NCBI GenBank assembly: GCA_026710795.1
Contig: JAPOQK010000002.1
Location: 1 to 37,233 of the forward strand
Length of the DNA: 37,233 nt
Reading direction: 5' to 3'
Source of the DNA: Candidatus Poribacteria bacterium
Lineage (GTDB): Bacteria; Poribacteria; WGA-4E; WGA-3G
Every line of letters starts with the position of its first letter. Position 1 is the first letter of the stretch. The position numbers were made by a program, and so were the translations under genes. The notes beneath the pieces were generated by a model. The model saw only the letters and a program-made list of their open reading frames with translations, made no database searches and was not told the origin of the DNA. This document shows, one piece after another, positions 30,721-37,233 of this stretch.

Positions 30721-31926
30721 TTAGTCTTTTTCTTTAGTAAGATGCACTTCCTGTTGTGGGAATGGGATTTGAATGTCGTATTCCTTAAATTTCTCCCAAA
30801 TCATGAAATGCAGGTCGCTTGCAACATCAAAACGATCAAACGTGTTTGGAATCCATGCTAACAGATCAAAGTCTAACGAAAACTCCCCAAAATTTGTAAA
30901 CCGAACAAACGGGGGTGTAACGTTCTCCATTTCAGGTGTTGGTTCTGTAATGACATCAGGATGAGCATGTGCTGCCTCAAGTAATACTTGTTTCACAAGT
31001 TCTGGGTCTGAACTAAATGACACACTTGCTTTAATCTTAATCCGGAAGCGATTGTTATAATGTGTAAGGTTATGTACGGGTTCCGTAATTAATTGCGAAT
31101 TTGGAACAATAATCTCCTTTTCATCAACTGCTATAATTACTGTTGAACGGAGATTGATGCTACTCACTCTACCGAATATATCAACGTCCATAACTTCTAC
31201 TAAATCCCCTATTTTGATCGGACGTTCAAAAATTAGAATAAATCCTGATATCAAGTTTGAAACCAGATTCTGTAGACCAAACCCGATACCGATACTCAAC
31301 CCACCAAATATAATCGCTAAGCTTGTAAGATTCATTCCAAGACTTTTTAAACTAATAATGACCCCAATTGTTATCAGAACAAAGTGAAATATACGTAATA
31401 TTATGAATTGGGTATGTCTTTCAATTTGAAAAGCTTGTAATACTTGCCTTCGTAAGACCCATTGGGCATACTTGGACAAGATGAACATGCCGAAGACGAT
31501 AGCAAAACCAAAAAAGAGATTTGCTATCGTCAATTTGCTTTTATCTCTGTTATCTATTACTGGTGGAGGTATTTGACCAGTTTCGGTTTCAACTGATTCT
31601 TGTGAAGATTGGAACAGTTCCGTAAGATCATAATCAAGAAATTTGCCAAAACCTCCTGTGTCTATCCCAGCAAATTTGAATGCAAAACCGATTGCAATTA
31701 TCATTACGATTAGGAATAGAATTGCAAGGAAGCGTTTTTCGATATTTTCTGAAATCTGCAATCGATTAAAGAGACGACGTAACCAACGACGTATATATTC
31801 TACAATGAGCAACGATACAGCCAAAAATCCTATGAAAATGAAAATTTGACCGAAGGTTACATCCTCATCTAATCTGATAGCAGTATAATCAAGAAATTCA
31901 AGAAATCTTTGAAATAAATCACCCAT
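30721..31926 (-). CDS. Small-conductance mechanosensitive channel (MscS family)
   Basis: The 401 residues have two or three N-terminal helices and a linker, then the MscS core: pore helix in FGGLSIGIGFGLQNLVSNLISGFILIFE, and the beta domain IKIGDLVEVMDVDIFGRVSSINLRST with VPNSQLITEPVHN. The C-terminal domain ends about residue 390. It releases solutes on osmotic downshock. It converges on phoU with a 21-bp gap and follows the SLC12-like gene by 33 bp in the same direction, so those two probably form an operon. Confidence 0.93.
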   Translation of the reverse strand: MGDLFQRFLEFLDYTAIRLDEDVTFGQIFIFIGFLAVSLLIVEYIRRWLRRLFNRLQISENIEKRFLAILFLIVMIIAIGFAFKFAGIDTGGFGKFLDYDLTELFQSSQESVETETGQIPPPVIDNRDKSKLTIANLFFGFAIVFGMFILSKYAQWVLRRQVLQAFQIERHTQFIILRIFHFVLITIGVIISLKSLGMNLTSLAIIFGGLSIGIGFGLQNLVSNLISGFILIFERPIKIGDLVEVMDVDIFGRVSSINLRSTVIIAVDEKEIIVPNSQLITEPVHNLTHYNNRFRIKIKASVSFSSDPELVKQVLLEAAHAHPDVITEPTPEMENVTPPFVRFTNFGEFSLDFDLLAWIPNTFDRFDVASDLHFMIWEKFKEYDIQIPFPQQEVHLTKEKD

Positions 31927-31959
31927 CTTCTGCTATCCTATCTACACTCAGCAATCTCA

Positions 31960-34278
31960 TTAATCAATGGCAATCTGTTCAATAGAATGAACGAATAAGA
32001 CATCATTTACATCCTGAAAACGCTGCAGGACATCAGACAAGCGGTCAGTATTTATGTCTTCTGATGTCAATCCAAAGATAACTAAGTCTGCTTGTGCGGA
32101 TCTATGTGCTATTTCTTGTTCTAATCCCTCCTCACTATCATAGGGTACAGATGTAACATTTTGCATAGAAATAGGAAGTCTTCCTTCCTTGATAACAGTT
32201 GAGAGTTCATTAGCATCCAATTCCGCTTCCCAAGAACCGGAACATGCGAAGAGTCGGATCTTAGCACGTTTCCATTCTGGATGACCTACCAGTATATATG
32301 CCAGCAACAACATCATAGGTACATTGCTAATGTTATCATCGGTTACCCATACATGAATAGAGGATCGGTATCCAAAGCGGTATTTCGTTGAACGTAGGAT
32401 AAGGACATTGAATAGAGATGCAATAGCAAGTTGTGCACCGAGTTTAACTTCGTCGATTTCTTCCGGATGATTCTTGTCGAATTCCAGTAGGATGGTGTTA
32501 TTTGGTAAACCACTAATCCCAGGCATCTGTAGTGCATGCGCTAATGCAAGATCAAATGTTGGACAAATGAGCGAATCTACAAAAATACCTGCTCCGCTTG
32601 CTTCAGATTGTTGTATTAAAGCTTCAACATGAATCCGTGCTGTAATTTCTTCTGTAAAAGAATATTCTCCAGGGAAAAATTGGATAAAGTGTCCAAATCC
32701 TTGTCTATGACATATCCAACGTAGTAGATCAAAATGTCCAAGACGTCGTTCCCCGAATTGTGTTATAGCAATGATTGAAGGTCGCCAACCACTGTCGGAT
32801 GCACCTGCTCGGCTTTTCTGTAATGTTGTCTGAAGCCATCGAGTTAATTGAAACATCGTTCCTTGGAAAATACCAGTGATACCGAGTGGTTCACGGTTTC
32901 CACGTCGAAGTCCAATATAGATTGCAAGCATGATAAATATTGAGAGGAATGCATAAAGTACATTTATCTGTATCATCATTAAACCGCACATCACGGTTCC
33001 TAAGAGTGATACGTACCATCGTGAATGGAATGTTGGTCGGTAAGATGGATTTCCGGCAAAATGTTCAAGGAACGACACTATGCATAATGCACCATAGGTA
33101 ACCAGAAAGAACATGGTTAGAATCTGTGCGATGAAGTTTAGTTCACCAATGGCTACGAACACAAGTGCAACTGCTCCTGAGACGAAAGTCGCGGGTATCG
33201 GTTCCTGACTTTTTCCTACACCTGTTCGCATGAGTCGGTTTAAACCTGGTATAGGTAGGACATCATCACGACCAAGTGCCTGCAGTGTTCTGGGTGCAAT
33301 CATAATAGAACCGAGGGCTGATGATAACGATGCTGCACCTAATCCAATAAATATTGCTGGTCCCCATGCAGAAATCTTTGCCATTATGAAAGGGTCTTCA
33401 GCCAGCAAATCAGGTGTCGCACTTTGACAGAGTTTGAATGCAACAAGTATATATATTACCATACCTGCCAGTGTAGCACTGATTGTTCCCAACGGGATAC
33501 TCCGTTGAGGATTCTTCAAATCACCGGACAACCCTAAACCAGCAATCATTCCTGTAAAAGCAGGGAAACAGATAGCAAATACTGTTCCAAAGTTATCAGC
33601 GTTTTCTTTTATTCCTTCGGTGATATTCAATGTTTCAGGACGAAATTGCACCTCCACACCCTCTACCATAATGGTAGCACCAGGATTTCCAAGAAAAAAT
33701 GTGGATATTGAAACAGTAAGAATCCCACAGATCAACCATAGCATTGAAACTCCCATATTTGCACCCCTTGTCAGCATAAGCATGATAAGAATCAGTGTAC
33801 CGGGTATGCTGATAAAACGCGGATCTATAGGACCTGTAATATATGCTGGGTATTTTGCTGCAAACGTATCAAGTACAGGTTGAAATGCTTCGGCAAATGC
33901 GACCATGTAAAACGCTATAGAAATCGCTTGAGAAATATATAGAGCAATTCCAATAGTTCCTCCGATACTTGTTCCGAATGAACGACTCACAATATAGTAA
34001 GCCCCACCACCTGCAACACGTCGGTTTGTTGCAACTTCGGAGACTGCTAAAACTGTAGGAATTGTCACGAGATGACCAAGTACAATGATTGCAAGGCTTT
34101 TCAAAAACCCAACATGACCTACTGCATAGCCAAAACGTAAGAATAGAATTGCCCCAAGAATTGTACTAATTGATGCCAGAAAGACAGGAGCAGTACCAAA
34201 TCCATGTCCATGTTGTTGATCAGCTCCGTTATTCAAGTCGTAACCAGACTGATTTGGTTGTCTAAATTTTGAAAACAT
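31960..34278 (-). CDS. Cation-chloride cotransporter-like (SLC12/APC superfamily) transporter
   Basis: The 772 residues contain about 12 TM helices in the first 460, then a soluble C-terminal region. The first helix region GTAPVFLASISTILGAILFLRFGYAVG is the SLC12 hallmark, and ATNRRVAGGGAYYIVSRSFG follows. The C-terminal part (about 480-772) is cytoplasmic and resembles the SLC12 C-terminal domain, with a stress-protein-like alpha/beta look. Members move Na+, K+ and Cl- together; bacterial substrates are mostly unproven. AAGGAA precedes the ATG. With the MscS gene and the pst-linked K+ channels, it makes this a local cluster of ion-handling genes. Confidence 0.88.
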   Translation of the reverse strand: MFSKFRQPNQSGYDLNNGADQQHGHGFGTAPVFLASISTILGAILFLRFGYAVGHVGFLKSLAIIVLGHLVTIPTVLAVSEVATNRRVAGGGAYYIVSRSFGTSIGGTIGIALYISQAISIAFYMVAFAEAFQPVLDTFAAKYPAYITGPIDPRFISIPGTLILIMLMLTRGANMGVSMLWLICGILTVSISTFFLGNPGATIMVEGVEVQFRPETLNITEGIKENADNFGTVFAICFPAFTGMIAGLGLSGDLKNPQRSIPLGTISATLAGMVIYILVAFKLCQSATPDLLAEDPFIMAKISAWGPAIFIGLGAASLSSALGSIMIAPRTLQALGRDDVLPIPGLNRLMRTGVGKSQEPIPATFVSGAVALVFVAIGELNFIAQILTMFFLVTYGALCIVSFLEHFAGNPSYRPTFHSRWYVSLLGTVMCGLMMIQINVLYAFLSIFIMLAIYIGLRRGNREPLGITGIFQGTMFQLTRWLQTTLQKSRAGASDSGWRPSIIAITQFGERRLGHFDLLRWICHRQGFGHFIQFFPGEYSFTEEITARIHVEALIQQSEASGAGIFVDSLICPTFDLALAHALQMPGISGLPNNTILLEFDKNHPEEIDEVKLGAQLAIASLFNVLILRSTKYRFGYRSSIHVWVTDDNISNVPMMLLLAYILVGHPEWKRAKIRLFACSGSWEAELDANELSTVIKEGRLPISMQNVTSVPYDSEEGLEQEIAHRSAQADLVIFGLTSEDINTDRLSDVLQRFQDVNDVLFVHSIEQIAID

Positions 34279-34405
34279 TATATGATTCCTTCAGCAAAGT
34301 GCTGATAATTTAATCATGATTCAACGTAATGTTCTGCAAGTAATAAATCAATGTGTCAAGGACATTTATAGGTTTATACTGGTTATTCAAGAAAATCTGT
34401 TTTTG

Positions 34406-35158
34406 CTAAAGAGTAAAACGAAATATTGTTAGATATTTATAGTGAAAATTATCAGTTAATGGTGCGCTATTATATGATAATGAACCGCTAAAACGCAATC
34501 CTAACCGAGTTGTAAGGCTGACAGTAATTGCAGGTTCAGCAGAAAAACGATAATTCTTGAAACCTACTTCCGGGGTAAATTTTATTACAGTATTTAACTT
34601 TTTCCAGCCTATAGAGGTAAAAGTTAACCATCGAAACGAAGTAGGATCAAATTTTCTTAATGTAAGGTCTTTATGTGGTTGAATGTTTTCTATGAAATAA
34701 CCTACACCTCCAGAAATTCGAAGAGAATCCCTCTCATAAATCCCTGGACGAATATAACTTCCGATTTGGGATGTCAAGGCACTACCTGCGCGAATGTTAC
34801 GTTCTAAATCCGTAAATGCTTCTATTCCAAAATTATTTATCCGCATTCCACCTTGTATATGGATCTTGACGATTTCTGAAAGAATACCTTCTTCTCCAGA
34901 TGCACGTGAACCAAAAACCCCTCCCCATCCGTTTATATTCTTAAATGGCAGTACCGCGGTTAATGACAGTGTTTGCGAAGCACCATCACCAGAAAATCCG
35001 AAGTCCACTGTTTTTGCATCTGTTGGTAAGTCAGCAAATTGACTATAAGCGGGAATTGCACCATAAATTAGGATAATTACCATCAAACCCAGTGCATGAT
35101 TGACTTTTCCATGTATATTGCAGAAGTTTAGTGCCTGTATTTGTTTGAGTTTATTCAT
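34406..35158 (-). CDS. Predicted outer-membrane beta-barrel, DUF481-like
   Basis: A 250-residue protein with a long N-terminal segment before a hydrophobic signal (about 23-40, ending PAYSQ); a later Met at residue 26 could be the start. The rest alternates beta strands and turns, and ends FRFTL. Its last 50 residues (ITVSLTTRLGLRFSGSLSY) line up with the DUF481 protein at 13321-14154. No enzyme motif is seen. Probably an outer-membrane protein of unknown role. Confidence 0.65.
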   Translation of the reverse strand: MNKLKQIQALNFCNIHGKVNHALGLMVIILIYGAIPAYSQFADLPTDAKTVDFGFSGDGASQTLSLTAVLPFKNINGWGGVFGSRASGEEGILSEIVKIHIQGGMRINNFGIEAFTDLERNIRAGSALTSQIGSYIRPGIYERDSLRISGGVGYFIENIQPHKDLTLRKFDPTSFRWLTFTSIGWKKLNTVIKFTPEVGFKNYRFSAEPAITVSLTTRLGLRFSGSLSYNSAPLTDNFHYKYLTIFRFTL

Positions 35159-35209
35159 CTAAATTTCGCTTAGTTACTATACCTAAGCATAGTTGTTTAC
35201 TCCTTGAAA

Positions 35210-35707
35210 TTAATTATTATATCTGTTAATAAGGATTCCGATTAAACATGCATCTGTTAAACTGCCAACAATACAACCCATTAACGCCCAATTATATCTC
35301 TGTTTTTTCATTTCAATTTTGTATGTATCAGTGTAAAAAGCGACATATTTAGGAGATTTACCTAAGAAACGTGCTGAAGGAATTGTTTTATCGTTACGTT
35401 GTGAATATACAGGACCAATAATAGGAAAAAAACAACCTGCAGTAAACCACAAAGTTTTGTTGATATGTGCTTTTACATCTCGTTTGGCATCGGCAACAGC
35501 ATTAGCCTCAGTTGATTTGCCACCATCGGTTGTATCTTTTTTACTACCTGGAACATTAGTATTTACCTCGTCTGAAAGTTCGTATTCATTAACATCATAC
35601 TGCACGGGATCTGGGTCATGTGCTGGAATATTAGTCAGTAAAGGAGTACTAAACATTAGTAAAGTAATAACAAAAACCAAGAGATCTAAATATGTATATA
35701 TCTTCAT
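35210..35707 (-). CDS. Hypothetical membrane protein
   Basis: The 165 residues have an N-terminal hydrophobic segment (LLVFVITLLMFSTPLL), an acidic, low-complexity linker (about 28-75), then two hydrophobic stretches: LWFTAGCFFPIIGPVYS and WALMGCIVGSLTDACLIGILI. Between them lies PSARFLGKSPKYVAFYTDTYK, a block I have the impression occurs in small envelope proteins but cannot name. AAAGGAA precedes the ATG. The function is unknown. Confidence 0.65.
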   Translation of the reverse strand: MKIYTYLDLLVFVITLLMFSTPLLTNIPAHDPDPVQYDVNEYELSDEVNTNVPGSKKDTTDGGKSTEANAVADAKRDVKAHINKTLWFTAGCFFPIIGPVYSQRNDKTIPSARFLGKSPKYVAFYTDTYKIEMKKQRYNWALMGCIVGSLTDACLIGILINRYNN

Positions 35708-35820
35708 TCCATTTCCTTTAAGGTAATACTTCTACTTTTATTAACAGTGTATGCAATGAATTCTCAATGATAGCCAAATTAATATTCAATTTCTGTAGCC
35801 TCAAGATTTCTTCTGAATTA

Positions 35821-36525
35821 CTACTTTTTATCATAGACATGTGCTGTAGAGGTATCATTCCAGTATAAAACGAGTAATTTTCCGTCCCATGTATACGTGC
35901 TGTTTGTTGGACTTTGTGAACCATCAACATACCAATTGATCGTTCCTTTATTCTCGTCAAAAGGTTCGACCAACTTAAATGCACCAGAAAAAAATTGTAG
36001 ATTTTCCTCAAATTGCCTTGTAAATGTTGTTGTGGTGAGTCGTAATACTCCACCTTGTGTGTCAACGGTCTCACCATTAACTTGTGTAAGGATAAGTTGG
36101 TATTCACCGCTAATGGTGTTTGCTACTTCGTATGCTTTTGAATAGACATTGATTGATGACGATTTTGAGATTAGTTCTTCGCCTTCGTCCTTCACAGAAA
36201 CACGGACTGTAACAGTCTTTGGTGGAACGACCTCGTCATTGAGCAAAACGGGGGCGGTCCACTGTACTGTCGGTTCCGATTCCGCATTTAAGACACCATC
36301 AGAAACATGCCATGTATAAGTAATTTCATCATCTTCTGGATCATAGGCACTGACATTGAATTCAACGGTTTCACCGTATTGAACTTGGTCTGGGACATCA
36401 AAGCTGTTGATAGTAGGTTCGCCATTTCTCCAATTCTCATAAAGATCGCATCCGCTTAACATGAATATATTTACAATTAAAAGATGACTCAGGATAACTA
36501 TAAGTTTTGTTATGTATATTTTCAC
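35821..36525 (-). CDS. Lipoprotein with PKD/Ig-like domain and lipocalin-like C-terminal domain
   Basis: About 234 residues. The GTG at 36525 is chosen because AGGAA lies 7 bases before it and the resulting N-terminus is a clean lipoprotein signal peptide with lipobox LSGC. A PKD-like beta-sandwich (about 35-130) follows: GETVEFNVSAYDPEDDEITYTWHVSDG, then VQWTAPVLL and VTVRVSVKDEGEE. The rest (about 135-234) is beta-rich, starting ISGEYQLILTQVNGETVDTQGG, as in lipocalin-like surface domains. Probably a surface or periplasmic binding lipoprotein. An ATG at 36567 is also open but lacks a signal-peptide-like start. Confidence 0.75.
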   Translation of the reverse strand: MKIYITKLIVILSHLLIVNIFMLSGCDLYENWRNGEPTINSFDVPDQVQYGETVEFNVSAYDPEDDEITYTWHVSDGVLNAESEPTVQWTAPVLLNDEVVPPKTVTVRVSVKDEGEELISKSSSINVYSKAYEVANTISGEYQLILTQVNGETVDTQGGVLRLTTTTFTRQFEENLQFFSGAFKLVEPFDENKGTINWYVDGSQSPTNSTYTWDGKLLVLYWNDTSTAHVYDKK

Positions 36526-36567
36526 AATATTATTCCTGTTCTTTAAATGTTCAGAAATTAAAACCAT

Positions 36568-37021
36568 TTATGATTTAAAGAAGAACTGTATGTATTAAAT
36601 AATGCAGATGCACTTAATCGTAGAGTATCTAATGTGTGAATTATTTGAACTATATGATCGTATACGTCACGAAAGTATGATTTTGTGTCCTCATTGAATA
36701 TCTGTAATTCTTCAGTCATAAACAAGCGTACCCAGATGGAAGACCGACTTTATGCGAGTACCCTTTTAAAATAGATTAGACAACGGAATCTTCACTAAAT
36801 CTGAACCTCTTAGGAATATAATTCATATAAAATAATGCCTTATATTATACTAACACATATTATGTTTGTCAAATCAAATACAACCTATGCAGGGATATTT
36901 AGTTTTCGGTTTTTTCGGATATGTTTTTCACAATTCAATATAATCTCTCATAGATCGTGTAGAGAGAAGCGAAACCTATTATCTGTTAATTTACCCTAAC
37001 ATTGTTTATCAGTATGTGCTA
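36568..37021. other. Intergenic, AT-rich, no gene seen
   Basis: About 450 bp very rich in A and T between the lipoprotein gene and the inverted small-ORF repeat. I see no coding frame and no clear hairpin or promoter that I would defend. Confidence 0.5.
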
Positions 37022-37233
37022 TAAATTGTGACTTTTTGCACGTCACTGTGACGTTTTGCATCCAGTCAGGATAAGGAATGTGACGCGAATTTCGCTTTTT
37101 TATTTGGAGCTCCTTTTTGGTCTTTTTCTTTTCTTGACCTACCTTGGATTTCTGATCGTGTCATCATTTTTGCGAAGGATTTGACGGCGAATTGTTTGTG
37201 TATGTCATTGAATTTCATCGGAATATTCCTCCT
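37022..37233 (-). repeat. ~210-bp repeat unit, copy B (inverted partner of 22011-22222)
   Basis: Reverse complement matches copy A from the AGGAGG ribosome site to the GTCACA tail. It is cut by the window end, so its upstream sequence is unknown. The two copies bracket 15 kb that includes the whole pst operon. Confidence 0.85.
37066..37218 (-). CDS. Small repeated ORF, copy B, intact (50 residues)
   Basis: AGGAGG lies about 9 bases before ATG. The 50-residue product starts MKFNDIHKQFAVKSFAKMMT, continues with RSEIQGRSRKEKDQKG, and ends in a basic, Ser-rich tail. It is strongly basic, with no Cys and no hydrophobic segment. Copy A (22025) has a stop at codon 30 and one fewer codon in the middle, keeping the frame. 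I recognise no family; it could be a nucleic-acid-binding peptide, the start of a mobile-element gene, or a by-product of a DNA repeat. Confidence 0.45.
   Translation of the reverse strand: MKFNDIHKQFAVKSFAKMMTRSEIQGRSRKEKDQKGAPNKKAKFASHSLS

Overview
The window reads as a moderately AT-rich chromosome segment of an uncultured Gram-negative bacterium. Several lipoproteins with lipoboxes, DUF481-type outer-membrane barrels and Sec signal peptides indicate a two-membrane envelope. The gene mix (DUF1080, FGE/SUMF1-like protein, YdjY domain, many small dispersed repeats) fits Candidatus Poribacteria or a relative. That placement is inference; no rRNA or other decisive marker is present.

Layout. 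1-311: 3' end of an IS200/IS605-type tnpB with its right-end hairpin. 328-2131: FGE-like protein and mutY. 2120-3070: aldo/keto reductase, reverse strand. 3124-4663: a tandem segmental duplication carrying two near-identical lipoproteins, each with a 123-bp MITE-like element. 4664-5152: small palindromic repeats. 5151-8600 (reverse): DUF1080 protein, TPP-dependent 2-oxo-acid decarboxylase and a two-repeat lipoprotein. 8769-14154 (reverse): a tightly packed set made of a DUF481 barrel, a YdjY-acylphosphatase fusion, a MocA-like nucleotidyltransferase, a CoxD-like MoxR ATPase, a MalG-type permease with a very large insertion, and a Rieske protein. 14177-15151: nucleoside hydrolase. 15390-18816 (reverse): a HEPN-like zinc-ribbon protein, a Spy/CpxP-like lipoprotein and an M32 carboxypeptidase. 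19087-21003: secreted metallophosphoesterase. 21004-22449: a nest of dispersed repeats containing a small repeated ORF. 22450-30699: an enlarged pst operon. 30721-34278 (reverse): MscS channel and SLC12-like transporter. 34406-36525 (reverse): envelope proteins. 37066-37218: a second, inverted copy of the small-ORF repeat.

The pst operon is the most unusual part. It encodes PstS, a PstC with an N-terminal DUF805 domain, PstA, two potassium-channel-like proteins (one full voltage-gated type, one short pore-only type with an altered filter), three PstB paralogues, a third short permease and PhoU. The three PstB proteins are degenerate in a complementary way. PstB-2 keeps the Q-loop Gln and H-loop His but has lost the LSGGQ signature. 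PstB-1 and PstB-3 keep the signature but have lost both the Q-loop Gln and the H-loop His. This is the pattern expected of an obligate heterodimeric ABC ATPase with one competent site, which is not how Pst systems normally work. Linked K+ channels, an MscS channel and a cation-chloride cotransporter-like protein suggest that phosphate uptake is coupled to ion or charge balance here (inference).
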